In this document: positions 17,433-26,548 of the stretch, piece after piece
Layout: each line of letters begins with the position of its first letter
How positions within the stretch are numbered: position 1 is the stretch's first letter
Origin: Clostridiales bacterium
GTDB lineage: Bacteria > Bacillota > Clostridia > Saccharofermentanales > Saccharofermentanaceae
Assembly: GCA_017551625.1 (NCBI GenBank)
Contig: JAFZLF010000035.1
Span: 54,253 to 118,252 of the forward strand
Length of the DNA stretch: 64,000 bases
Direction of reading: 5' to 3'
Made by a program: the position numbers and the translations under genes
Notes under the pieces: generated by a model
Database searches by the model: none
Seen by the model: only the letters and a program-made list of their open reading frames with translations
What the model was told of the DNA's origin: nothing

Positions 17433-17611
17433 CACCTTCACCACGAAATGCATAGAATGTTCACAATTTTTGTGCACATCGTACAATCGCAAGGCATCCT
17501 TTCCGTCTATTGTTACAATTATATTTCACTTCTTTCCTCAAATGACGTTTACGTCACTTTATCAAAATGCCATATGATAAAATAAACATAACATTTTCTG
17601 GAGGATCATGC

Positions 17612-18190
17612 ATGAAACGATGGTTCAGTCAGGTTAACCGCGGACTTGTTCTTCTACTCGTAGTCATTCTCGGTGTAGCCGTATATATCGTCCTGGCCAC
17701 TCTGAAGACCAACAAACAGAGATCTGTCCTTCGAGAACTGGCTATACAGTATACATCTGATTCCGCCATTCTCTACACCTTCCCCCAGGATGTCGACTAC
17801 CACGACCGCAGTGCCATGACCAGAGATGCGCTTCTTCCTGTACTTTATAAGAAAGCCGAGCCGGTCTACCATTACTTCTGCAATAACACCGCCGTACAGA
17901 ACGCCCAGGTCGATGCGACATACAACTACCTTTACATCTCGTGCATGTCCGAACAGGTCCCTGTTTCCTGCACGCGTACAGTCACATCGGTGGAGATTGA
18001 TGAGGTGTACCGTGGTTCAGCCACTGTCTTAGTCTATTCCAGCACCGTGATCGAATACCAGGATATGGAAGGTAAGCGTTCTACACATGAATCCCAAGTC
18101 CAGGATACTCTTCTCTTCGTTTATCAGGACGGAGAATGGAAGATCGCCAACGTCAACTGTGACCTGATACAGATGTATGACCATTATTGA
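17612..18190 (+). CDS. Membrane-anchored extracellular protein of unknown function
   Basis: A 192-residue protein with one N-terminal transmembrane helix (about residues 9-31) and an extracellular domain. The C-terminal strand LLFVYQDGEWKIANVNCD resembles the last strands of NTF2-like folds. Four Cys residues in the exported part could form disulfides. The ATG at 17612 is chosen because GGAGGA (17600-17605) precedes it. It lies 16 bp before an ABC ATPase gene and is probably an accessory subunit of that transporter. Confidence 0.6.
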   Translation: MKRWFSQVNRGLVLLLVVILGVAVYIVLATLKTNKQRSVLRELAIQYTSDSAILYTFPQDVDYHDRSAMTRDALLPVLYKKAEPVYHYFCNNTAVQNAQVDATYNYLYISCMSEQVPVSCTRTVTSVEIDEVYRGSATVLVYSSTVIEYQDMEGKRSTHESQVQDTLLFVYQDGEWKIANVNCDLIQMYDHY

Positions 18191-18206
18191 GGAAAAGGAG
18201 CCGGGA

Positions 18207-19148
18207 ATGACGAATCCAGAAACAAAACCTGCCCTGCAGATCCAGAAAGTCACGAAGACCTTCGGCAAGAAAACGGCCGTAGATCAGGTGTCTTTCGATC
18301 TTTTTCCCGGGGAAGTATTCGGTTTCCTAGGCCCGAACGGCGCCGGCAAGACGACGATCATCAAGATGGTCATGGGTTTCTTCCGCCCGGACGAAGGGAC
18401 GATCATCATTAACGGCTATAACAGAAAGACCCATTACGAAGCCGCCATGTCTTCGATCGGCGGCATCGTGGAAAATCCGGAGATGTATAATACTCTCTCG
18501 GCCCGACTGAATCTTCAGATGTATGCCCGCCTTCACCAAGGAGTCACCAAAGAGCGCATCGACGAAGTACTGGAGCTCGTCGGACTTACCGAGCGCGCCG
18601 ATGAACCTGTAAAAAAATATTCTCTCGGCATGAAGCAGAGGATCGGCCTGGCGCAGGCTCTCCTTCACCGTCCTCGTGTCCTGATCCTCGACGAACCGAC
18701 AAACGGTCTCGACCCGGCAGGCATCCATCTTCTTCGCGATATCCTGAAGAAACTGGCTCACGAAGATCGAGTCGCAGTCATGGTCTCGAGCCATCTTCTA
18801 TCCGAGATGCAGCTGATGTGCGACCGGATCGGCATCATCAACCACGGAAAACTCCTGCGCATCTGCACGATCGACGAACTGATGCATCAGGCGAAGAGTT
18901 CCTCTTCGTACCGCATCAAGACCTCAGACCCGAAGAAAGCACGGGATATCCTCGCCGAGAATTTCGACAGCCGCATCTCAAATATAAACGACGATACGCT
19001 CGATATCGAGATCGACGAATCCCGGATCAACGAGTGTGTGCGCTGTCTGGTTGCCGGCGGTTCCGACATCCTAGGCGTACAGAAACTGGAATCTTCTCTT
19101 GAGGAAGCCTTCCTCGAGATCACAGGCGGAGGGATCGACATTGAGTAA
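18207..19148 (+). CDS. ABC transporter ATP-binding protein (ABC-2 exporter type)
   Basis: A 313-residue ATPase of the CcmA/bacitracin-export type. It has Walker A GPNGAGKTT (42-50), signature YSLGMKQRIG, Walker B VLILDEPTNGLDP and an additional C-terminal domain of about 90 residues. The ATG at 18207 has GGAG upstream and lies 16 bp after the membrane protein; an in-frame ATG 30 bp earlier overlaps the previous gene. It partners the downstream permease to export an unknown substrate or to act in peptide-antibiotic resistance. Confidence 0.9.
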   Translation: MTNPETKPALQIQKVTKTFGKKTAVDQVSFDLFPGEVFGFLGPNGAGKTTIIKMVMGFFRPDEGTIIINGYNRKTHYEAAMSSIGGIVENPEMYNTLSARLNLQMYARLHQGVTKERIDEVLELVGLTERADEPVKKYSLGMKQRIGLAQALLHRPRVLILDEPTNGLDPAGIHLLRDILKKLAHEDRVAVMVSSHLLSEMQLMCDRIGIINHGKLLRICTIDELMHQAKSSSSYRIKTSDPKKARDILAENFDSRISNINDDTLDIEIDESRINECVRCLVAGGSDILGVQKLESSLEEAFLEITGGGIDIE

Positions 19149-20712
19149 GATACTGGCACTATATACCAATGAGATGATCAAACTCTCGCGGAAGCTCTCC
19201 GTGTGGATCCTCATCGCCCTGATGACCACCTCCTGCATTCTGGTTCCGTTCCTGACCAAACGCATGTATCAGGCCAACCTCTCATATAGCGATGAAAGCG
19301 AAAGTCTCGACAAGACACAACTGACAAAGATAAGAGACTCACTCCGGGAAAGTTTCGGTGATCAGAACCAGTACGTCCAGCACGACACGATCCGTTTCAC
19401 GATCCAGAACGAGATCATCGAACTGTTCGCCACCTATCTGTCCCTCGACGAGGATGATGTTTACTCATATGCTTCTTATATCTGCATGAATACCATCCTC
19501 GATAATTACAACTTCGACAAATATCCGCTGAACGGATCGCTGCTCGCCGATCACGCCTATACACTCTACATGGATGAGACCAGTAATCTTTGCTTCATGA
19601 ACACCATCCCCTTCAGCGAGCGGGATAACGCATGGTATGACGAATACATCGACACCACCGAACGGCTCGATCTCGCGAACGCAGCGCTTTTCTCGCATGA
19701 TATGGATGCGATGATCAAGCTTGTCGCGAGGAAAAACGAAAACAACGGGACCTTCTCTCTTTCCATCTGGAAAGATCTCGCAGCGATCGATCCGGAAGGA
19801 CGCCTCTCGATCAAAGAGAGCCGACGCCTGGCAGAAGCACTGATTCAGAGAGAAAAATACCGGAAGAACCTCGAGATGGGGGTAGACAGCTATAACTACT
19901 CCTACATTCCGCTGACGTCGGCAAGAAGAGCGCAGATCGAGGATTCTCTTCTGATTCTGGATTACCAGATCACGCACGACAAGCTCCCGAACGAGACAAC
20001 CGAGCTCGGTGTCGCAACCAAGCAGGTCACGCATCGCGCCGCCCGTTTCTTCCTCGTGATCATGATGATCATCATCGCCGGCAGCAGCATCTCCCAGGAA
20101 CTGGCGACCGGATCGATCAAATCCCTCATCATCGCGCCCGTTAAGCGCTGGAAGATCTTCACGGCGAAGCTCCTGTCGATCTTTACATGGGGCTTATTCG
20201 GAAGCATTCTCATCACCTTCCTGAGCACCCTGTCGACGATGATCTGTATCGGATCCTCCTCTTTGCCGCCGTACTACTACGTCTCCGGTGGAGCGGTGAA
20301 GGTCATGCCGCATCTCCTGTTCACGCTTCTTTACTTCCTCGTGGATAATATCTCCCTGTTCATCTATATTCTGACGGCATTCATGATCTCCTGCCTTACA
20401 AGGAATACCGGTATCTCCGTCGGCGTCTCTGCAGGTCTTCTTTTGGGCGCCAGTATTTCGACCACCCTGAACTCGATGTTCGGTCATCAGCTCTGGATCG
20501 ATTTCCTTCCGTTTTCGAATATGGATCTTCTCTCGAATGTCTTCCCTCACCTTGGTCTCATCGGATATCTGGATTCGGATATGGCCGGTCTCTTCGGCGT
20601 CGCAGACTACCACGCCATTCCGTTCTCCTTCTCCGTCACCTATCTGATCGTACTGAGCCTGATCCTGCTGCTGATCGCCTACGACGGATTCGTCAGAAGA
20701 GACATTCAGTAA
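19141..20712 (+). CDS. ABC-2 type permease with large extracellular loop
   Basis: A 523-residue permease. TM1 is at about residues 20-38, a long extracytoplasmic region spans about 40-310, and five more helices make up the C-terminal half, the ABC-2 layout. The likely start is TTG at 19141, overlapping the ATPase stop by 8 bases, with CGGAGGGA upstream. An ATG ten codons later is the alternative. Its last 7 bases overlap the converging yhcC gene. Confidence 0.82.
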   Translation: MSKILALYTNEMIKLSRKLSVWILIALMTTSCILVPFLTKRMYQANLSYSDESESLDKTQLTKIRDSLRESFGDQNQYVQHDTIRFTIQNEIIELFATYLSLDEDDVYSYASYICMNTILDNYNFDKYPLNGSLLADHAYTLYMDETSNLCFMNTIPFSERDNAWYDEYIDTTERLDLANAALFSHDMDAMIKLVARKNENNGTFSLSIWKDLAAIDPEGRLSIKESRRLAEALIQREKYRKNLEMGVDSYNYSYIPLTSARRAQIEDSLLILDYQITHDKLPNETTELGVATKQVTHRAARFFLVIMMIIIAGSSISQELATGSIKSLIIAPVKRWKIFTAKLLSIFTWGLFGSILITFLSTLSTMICIGSSSLPPYYYVSGGAVKVMPHLLFTLLYFLVDNISLFIYILTAFMISCLTRNTGISVGVSAGLLLGASISTTLNSMFGHQLWIDFLPFSNMDLLSNVFPHLGLIGYLDSDMAGLFGVADYHAIPFSFSVTYLIVLSLILLLIAYDGFVRRDIQ

Positions 20713-21614
20713 TACCGGCCCTGCACGACGTCGTGCTCCCGGAAATACGCATCGATGGCATTTCTCGTCTTTCTCTTGTCCGCGACCCATAACGGCGCGA
20801 TCAGGTCCCGCTTTGCACCGTCCCCGGTCAACCGGTAGACGACCATATCCGGACGCAGCCTTTCAATTGCTTCCGCGACTATAGCACTGTATTCTTCCCT
20901 TTCCATCAACGGAAAAGGGTTCTTCATATACTCTACGGCCAGATCCGTATTCTTAAGGATATTCAGGTTCGCGATCTTGATCCCGTGGATCGGAAGATGC
21001 GCGCAGTAAGAGATCGTCTCGAGCATCTGTTCCTTCGTCTCACACGGGAGATCCATGATCACATGCACGATAGTAGAGAGATTCCCGGGCAGCGAAGAAA
21101 GCCGTGCGAGGGCTTCCTCAAATACCGGGAGCGAATACCCTCTTCTCATCCATTTCGCAGATTCTTCATGTATCGTCTGAAGGCCGAGCTCGACCCAGAG
21201 ATACGTCCTTTCTGCCAGTTGTCCCAATATCCCGTACATCTTCTCACTTATACAGTCCGGACGTGTCGCGATCGATATCCCCACGACCTCGGGATCGGAG
21301 AGTGTCTCTTCGTACTTGTGCCGGAGCGTCTCTTCGTCGCCGTAGGTATTCGTGAAGTTCTGAAAATATGCGATATACTTACCTCCGGTATACTTCGCCG
21401 AGACCTTCGCCTTCGCCTCCATCAACTGGTCGGCAACAGGCAGCTCCCTGGAAGAAGCAAACTCTCCCGAACCACTGCCACTGCAGAAGATACAGCCTCC
21501 ATACCCCAGCGTTCCGTCCCGGTTCGGGCAGGTGCATCCCGCATCGAGCGCGATCCTGTAGACCTTCTGCCCGAAGAGTTCTTTATAGTATTGCCCGGCA
21601 CTTATGTATCTCAC
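20706..21614 (-). CDS. yhcC: TIGR01212-type radical SAM protein (YhcC family)
   Basis: A 302-residue radical SAM enzyme of unknown substrate. The family hallmark is ALDAGCTCPNRDGTLGYGGC followed by IFC, whose cysteines bind the 4Fe-4S cluster. A GTG start at 21614 has GGAGGA (21618-21623) just upstream and overlaps the dinB stop by 4 bases, so the two are translated together. The end overlaps the converging ABC permease gene. Confidence 0.9.
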   Translation of the reverse strand: MRYISAGQYYKELFGQKVYRIALDAGCTCPNRDGTLGYGGCIFCSGSGSGEFASSRELPVADQLMEAKAKVSAKYTGGKYIAYFQNFTNTYGDEETLRHKYEETLSDPEVVGISIATRPDCISEKMYGILGQLAERTYLWVELGLQTIHEESAKWMRRGYSLPVFEEALARLSSLPGNLSTIVHVIMDLPCETKEQMLETISYCAHLPIHGIKIANLNILKNTDLAVEYMKNPFPLMEREEYSAIVAEAIERLRPDMVVYRLTGDGAKRDLIAPLWVADKRKTRNAIDAYFREHDVVQGRYY

Positions 21615-22852
21615 AGATCCTCCTTAAACCCGCCGTGCGGGTGATCTTCGCGTCCTTCTTCACATAGGTCGCCCTTCCCCTGAAGCTGTGTCCCTCTCAT
21701 AACAATATCATAACCGAACCGAGAGCGGATACCGTCCAGCGCGCGGTTCACCTTATCGTCCTTTCTGGTCTTCTCGATATCCTCGAAGATCGTCATCTGA
21801 TGATAATCCTGTTCATCCGACAGGTTCGTCGTCCTTATCCCGAAACTCCGGAGAGGGGCATGCCAGTCGTAACTCTCGTCGAAGAGCTCCATTGCCAGCT
21901 TCGCGATCTCCCTCTCATCGTTTGTCTCGCAGGGAAGCGCACGCTGCTTCTCATAGGACTGAAGGTGCACATCCCGTACCCAGATCGTTACCGTTCCTGC
22001 ACAGAAATGATGTTTCCGGAGCCGCGATGCGACCTGCGCAGCCAGTGTCGATATGACCTCCCGGACATCCTGCCTCGTACACATATCCCGAGGCGTCGTC
22101 GTGCTGTTTCCGACCGACTTCAGCGGCCGCTCATATGAGGCCGGACGGACCGGCTCATCCTCGAGTCCGTTAGCGCTTCTCCACAGAGCATACCCGTTCT
22201 TCCCGAGGACCGATATCGCAAAATCCGGTTGTAGATTCGCCAGATCTCCTATCGTCTTCACGTTCATCTTCGCCAGGACGGCATTCGTCGCCCTTCCGAC
22301 AAAGAGAAGATCCGCTACCGGAAGCGGCCACACGATCTCCCTGAAGTTTTCTCTCGTGATCACTGTTGTCGCATCGGGCTTCTTATAGTCCGAGCCGAGC
22401 TTGGCGAAACTCTTATTAAAACTGACTCCGACAGAACAGCTCAGTCCCAGTTCACACTTGACACGCTCGCGGATCTCATCGGCGATCTGCCTGCCGTCTC
22501 CCACAGTTGAAGCCGTTACGTCCAGCCAGCACTCATCGAGCCCGAATGGCTCGACCAGATCTGTATACTGCAGGAAGAGCTCCCGCGTTCTCCCCGAGTA
22601 ATACACATACTGCTCGAAATGCGCCGGCACGACCAGAAGGTCCGGGCATTTCTGCTTCGCCTGCCAGATCGCCTCGGCGGTCTTGACGCCATAGGCCTGA
22701 GCGTGGCGGTTCTTCGCCAGGATGATCCCGTGCCGTTTCTCGCTGTCACCGCCCACCGCCATCGGAATATCGCGCCACTGAGGGTGACTTCGCATCTCGA
22801 CAGATGCGAAGAAGCAGTTCTGATCCACATGCAGGATAGTACGCTCTGCCAA
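21611..22852 (-). CDS. dinB: DNA polymerase IV (DinB/Y-family)
   Basis: A 413-residue translesion polymerase. It shows HVDQNCFFASVE with catalytic Asp10 and the Phe steric gate, FGLDECWLD with Asp106 and Glu107, then a helix-hairpin-helix region (VKTIGDLANLQP) and a little finger domain. The extreme C-terminus has no clear QLxLF clamp-binding pentapeptide, though DYHQMTIFED near residue 365 could serve. Overlaps yhcC by 4 bases; no LexA-type box was recognised upstream. Confidence 0.9.
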   Translation of the reverse strand: MAERTILHVDQNCFFASVEMRSHPQWRDIPMAVGGDSEKRHGIILAKNRHAQAYGVKTAEAIWQAKQKCPDLLVVPAHFEQYVYYSGRTRELFLQYTDLVEPFGLDECWLDVTASTVGDGRQIADEIRERVKCELGLSCSVGVSFNKSFAKLGSDYKKPDATTVITRENFREIVWPLPVADLLFVGRATNAVLAKMNVKTIGDLANLQPDFAISVLGKNGYALWRSANGLEDEPVRPASYERPLKSVGNSTTTPRDMCTRQDVREVISTLAAQVASRLRKHHFCAGTVTIWVRDVHLQSYEKQRALPCETNDEREIAKLAMELFDESYDWHAPLRSFGIRTTNLSDEQDYHQMTIFEDIEKTRKDDKVNRALDGIRSRFGYDIVMRGTQLQGKGDLCEEGREDHPHGGFKEDL

Positions 22853-22993
22853 CTTCCCGTGCTCCTCCTTGCCTTCGTCAAACGTTTGTTTGCTTTTATC
22901 TTATCACAACTTTATCACGAAGACCAGCACTTCGTCTCCGTGTGCTCATAACCATTTAAAAACCACGACTTTCTCTTTTTTATATAAATATAC

Positions 22994-23022
22994 TTTCCTT
23001 TTCGCATCGGAAAATGTATAAT
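22994..23022 (+). promoter_or_regulatory. Probable promoter of the two-component operon
   Basis: A perfect -10 TATAAT (23017-23022) with a poor -35 (TTTCCT, 22994-22999) at 17 bp. It lies in the AT-rich 255 bp gap between dinB and the response regulator gene; the rest of that gap shows nothing else. Confidence 0.5.
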
Positions 23023-23107
23023 ATCGGAGAATACAAGTTTTTTTGTTGTTGTAAATTTTCCGGCTTATCGACAAGTTCCGGAAACACTTAAGAAGGATGG
23101 TGAATGT

Positions 23108-23815
23108 ATGGCCAAACATCGTATCTTGCTGGTTGATGACGATACCGATATCCTCGAGATCAACCGTTCATTTCTTACTAACGAAGGCTATGACGTAAGC
23201 GTGGCCACCAGTATCGCGCAGACTCTTCAGAAGGTCGAGACCAATTCTTACGACTGCATCGTTCTCGACATCATGCTCCCCGACGGGAATGCATACGATC
23301 TTCCTTCCAAGATCCATGTCTATTCCAACGCTCCGATCATCTTCCTGTCCGCAAAGGACCAGCTCGAAGACAAGATCACGGGCTTTAAGGCCGGTGGCGA
23401 TGACTACATGACCAAGCCCTACAATCTTCCGGAGCTCTCCGCCCGTATCTCGGCGCACATCCGCCGCAACATGACGCGTGACGGATTCCTGATGGAGTTC
23501 CCGCCGCTCACCATGAACGTCAAGACACGCGAAGTGACGCTCAACGACGTACCGGTGCACCTGACCAACCGCGAGTTTGACATTCTCCGTCTCCTTGCCG
23601 AGACACCGAATGTGATCGTGCCCTTCGCCCGTATCTACTCTCATGTCTGGGGCGATGACGGTCTTTGTGACAACCACCTCGTCATGGTCAACATCAGTTA
23701 TCTCCGTAAGAAGATGGAAAAGGCCGATCCTACCGTGCAGTTCGTCAAGACCGAATGGGGCAGCGGTTATTCGTTCACCTACCCGCCGATCCGTAACACG
23801 ATGCGTGCCGAGTGA
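23108..23815 (+). CDS. OmpR/PhoB-family response regulator
   Basis: A 235-residue DNA-binding response regulator. The receiver domain has the acidic pocket Asp10-Asp12, phosphoacceptor Asp54 in VLDIMLPDG and Lys103 in MTKPY. A winged-helix effector domain covers about 130-228 (LTNREFDILRLLA ... SYLRKKME ... EWGSGYSF). It sits 28 bp before the sensor kinase gene and pairs with it. Confidence 0.93.
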   Translation: MAKHRILLVDDDTDILEINRSFLTNEGYDVSVATSIAQTLQKVETNSYDCIVLDIMLPDGNAYDLPSKIHVYSNAPIIFLSAKDQLEDKITGFKAGGDDYMTKPYNLPELSARISAHIRRNMTRDGFLMEFPPLTMNVKTREVTLNDVPVHLTNREFDILRLLAETPNVIVPFARIYSHVWGDDGLCDNHLVMVNISYLRKKMEKADPTVQFVKTEWGSGYSFTYPPIRNTMRAE

Positions 23816-23843
23816 TCCTCATTTTTGAAAGTTTTAGGTCGCC

Positions 23844-26024
23844 ATGTCGTCACATTCGGAGAAAAACTTGAAACGTCGTATCTCTGTAGGATTATCCGTT
23901 GTGATCCTCATTGTTGCCATCGTAATCTCATCGCTGGCTTTTCTTCTGATCAACAGAAGAAGAGGCAGCGATTTTTCATACACGATCACCGGCGCCGTGA
24001 ACCTCACGGCATGGGATGCGACTAAGGGTATGCCGGTTACTCTGGAAAAGGGCTGGGAATTCTACCCCAACCGGATCCTGACACCTGAGATGATCCATCA
24101 AAGCCACGAGGAAAACGCCACAGAGCGCTACCCCTACTACCGTAGCGTGCAGATCACCCGTGACGGATGGGTCAGCCTCGGCGACACTGCAGAGCTCTAT
24201 TCTTACGGCGAGACCGACTACAAGATGGACTCCTACGGCGTCGGCACCTATCGGATCGAACTTCTGCTGAATCAGAGTGTCGACTTCGTCACGCTGAACG
24301 TGCCGGACATCTCGCAGTCCGCCACCATCTGGATCAACGGGAAAGCTGTGCGTCACTATGGTACGGTCTCCGAAGCCAGAAACGTCTACGAGCCGGCCCG
24401 TGTCTGTGCTGATATCCAGATCGAGCCGACCTCAGAAGGCCGGATCGAGATCGTCATCGACTGCGCCAACTTCTCCTCGCCTTATGGCGGCATACTCAGT
24501 AGTCCCTGCGTCGCCTCGACCTCGACCATCGGCACGATCGAATACTCCGTACGCATGTACCTGACAGTACTGTGTGCCTTCTGGGTATTCTTCCTGATCG
24601 GCGGCTCATACATCTCCAAGACCTTCGTAAACCGGTCGAAATTCTATTTCTTCCTTCTGATGTTCGCATCGGACATTCTCTACGAGATCTTCTCCCCCTC
24701 CGTGACGATCCTGTCGGGAAGCTGGAACACCCTGATCCAGATCTCCCTTCTTATCCTGGGCAACTACTGGACGTTCCTGTTTTACTTCTCGCTCTATCCC
24801 AGAGGGACGAGCAAATTCTTCGACAAGCTCCGTTTCTTCGAGATCACCTTCTTCTCCGTAACGACAGCGCTCTACCTCGTGACGTTCTGGTGCTTCCCGA
24901 GCGTACTGTATCTGAAATCATCCACAGTCGCCAATTTCGTGCTGCTGCTGGTAACGAATCTGTACTGCGTATTCCGTGTGTTCTATATGCTCCGGCATTT
25001 CGAGCATGGCAAGAATCTGTACTCCGCTTCCGTCATACTGAATACATGCCTCCATCTGTCCCAGCTCCTGCGTGCACAGTACTTCGTATATATCTCTCTT
25101 CATGCGTTCCTTCTCCTGTTCCTGGCGATCGGCTTTACACTGTACTTCGTCATGGACTACGTAAAGACGTACGAGAAACTGGCCGACAATAACAAAAACC
25201 TTGAAAGTGCCGTCGAAGAGAAGACCCGATATATCAAGCGCGTGAACCAGGATCTCATGGACAACCACGTCAAGCTTGTCGAGAACGAAGAAGCCAGAAA
25301 GAAGATGATGTCCAACGTCTCCCACGACCTTCGTACTCCGATCACAGCCATCCGCGGCTACATCGAGCTGATGCTGAACGCGAAGGAACCACTGTCCCGC
25401 GAACAGGAAGTACAGTACTTAAATAACATGCACACCCGTTCAATCCAGATGGAGCAGCTCATCTCCGACCTCGTCCAGCTCACGCGCATGGAGTCCGAAA
25501 ACGACACACTCCAGCTTATGCCGATCAGCGTCAAGGAGATGGTCGGCGATCTCTACCAGCTCTATCACTCTGAGTGCGAAGGCACAGAGAAGGTCATCAC
25601 CTTCGAGGCGCCGGAAGACGACGACCTGATCATCGAAGGCGATCCGAAGAAACTCCTGCGAGTGTTCGAGAACATCATCGTCAACGCGATGAAATACACC
25701 CACGACGACGGCGTGATCAACATCATCTGCCACCGTTACGCAGATCCGGCCATGCTCGGAGGCAATGCCGTCGAGGTCCTCATCAGAGACAACGGCGTCG
25801 GTATCCCCAGCAACGAAGTTCCCTATGTATTTGACCGCTTCTACCGCGCGGAGAACTCCGGCATCAACAAGACCGGATCCGGCCTCGGACTTTCCATTGT
25901 CAAGAGCGTCATGGACAAGCACGGCGGCAAGATCTGGGTCGAGAGTGAAGAGGGCCACGGTTCTGAGTTCCACATCGTATTTAAGGCCTCGGACATTTCT
26001 TTTGACGAAGAGGAAGAAGAATAA
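23844..26024 (+). CDS. Sensor histidine kinase with extracellular beta domain and 7TM (7TMR-DISM-like)
   Basis: A 726-residue membrane kinase. Helix 1 is at about 12-36. An extracellular domain (about 40-225) resembles the jelly-roll sugar-binding-type 7TMR-DISM extracellular module (ATIWINGKAVRHYG, YGVGTYRIELLL). About seven helices cover 228-440, then a coiled coil leads to the HisKA box VSHDLRTPITAIRGY with His494. The ATPase boxes are NAMKYT, DNGVGIPS and GSGLGLSI. The ligand is unknown, possibly a carbohydrate by analogy. Co-operonic with the response regulator. Confidence 0.88.
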   Translation: MSSHSEKNLKRRISVGLSVVILIVAIVISSLAFLLINRRRGSDFSYTITGAVNLTAWDATKGMPVTLEKGWEFYPNRILTPEMIHQSHEENATERYPYYRSVQITRDGWVSLGDTAELYSYGETDYKMDSYGVGTYRIELLLNQSVDFVTLNVPDISQSATIWINGKAVRHYGTVSEARNVYEPARVCADIQIEPTSEGRIEIVIDCANFSSPYGGILSSPCVASTSTIGTIEYSVRMYLTVLCAFWVFFLIGGSYISKTFVNRSKFYFFLLMFASDILYEIFSPSVTILSGSWNTLIQISLLILGNYWTFLFYFSLYPRGTSKFFDKLRFFEITFFSVTTALYLVTFWCFPSVLYLKSSTVANFVLLLVTNLYCVFRVFYMLRHFEHGKNLYSASVILNTCLHLSQLLRAQYFVYISLHAFLLLFLAIGFTLYFVMDYVKTYEKLADNNKNLESAVEEKTRYIKRVNQDLMDNHVKLVENEEARKKMMSNVSHDLRTPITAIRGYIELMLNAKEPLSREQEVQYLNNMHTRSIQMEQLISDLVQLTRMESENDTLQLMPISVKEMVGDLYQLYHSECEGTEKVITFEAPEDDDLIIEGDPKKLLRVFENIIVNAMKYTHDDGVINIICHRYADPAMLGGNAVEVLIRDNGVGIPSNEVPYVFDRFYRAENSGINKTGSGLGLSIVKSVMDKHGGKIWVESEEGHGSEFHIVFKASDISFDEEEEE

Positions 26025-26059
26025 GGAGCGCCTGACACAGAATACTATGAGTAATAGAA

Positions 26060-26101
26060 AAGACAGGTCCCTTTCACCTTCGGAACCTGTCTTCTGTTTT
26101 A
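26060..26101 (+). terminator. Terminator of the two-component operon
   Basis: A 9 bp stem (AAGACAGGT, 26060-26068, with 26085-26093), a 16-base loop and CTGTTTTA. Confidence 0.75.
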
Positions 26102-26146
26102 TCGGAACATCGATGCATCCTCTTAGGATACACTCGAAAAAGCGGC

Positions 26147-26350
26147 TTACGCCTCCTCACCGAGAGCTGTATTCAGCGCGGTGACCAGCGCATCACAGTC
26201 CAGGCCGTGAACCATGCAGGCTTCTTCGATCGACTCGCCGTGCGCCATCGCGCAGCCGAGGCAGTGAAGGCCGCTGTTCATGAATACCGGGACCAGCTCC
26301 TGATGCTCGCCCAGGACCTCTGCGATGATCATATCCTTAGTAATAGCCAT
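26147..26350 (-). CDS. DUF1858 protein (hybrid-cluster-associated redox disulfide domain)
   Basis: A 67-residue protein with the CLGC pair inside HCLGCAMAHGESIEEAC, the mark of the DUF1858/TIGR03980 redox-disulfide domain often found near hybrid cluster proteins. No hybrid cluster protein lies in this window. GGAGGA at 26358-26363 selects the ATG at 26350 over a longer open frame. Monocistronic, converging on the kinase terminator. Confidence 0.85.
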   Translation of the reverse strand: MAITKDMIIAEVLGEHQELVPVFMNSGLHCLGCAMAHGESIEEACMVHGLDCDALVTALNTALGEEA

Positions 26351-26548
26351 ATGTATATCCTCCAGTTCTTTTTCTATCAAAATACATAAGTACATTACCA
26401 TGACTTATGGAAGAATGCAATTTCGTTTTTCTGATATTTCTTCTTCTTCACCTCTCTTTCTGATATAGTAGAAATCAGATGATCTGCGCGTAGCAGTCGG
26501 ACAATCACCATTTACGGTGGCCGTGGCCATCGGGATCACGAGGCACTT

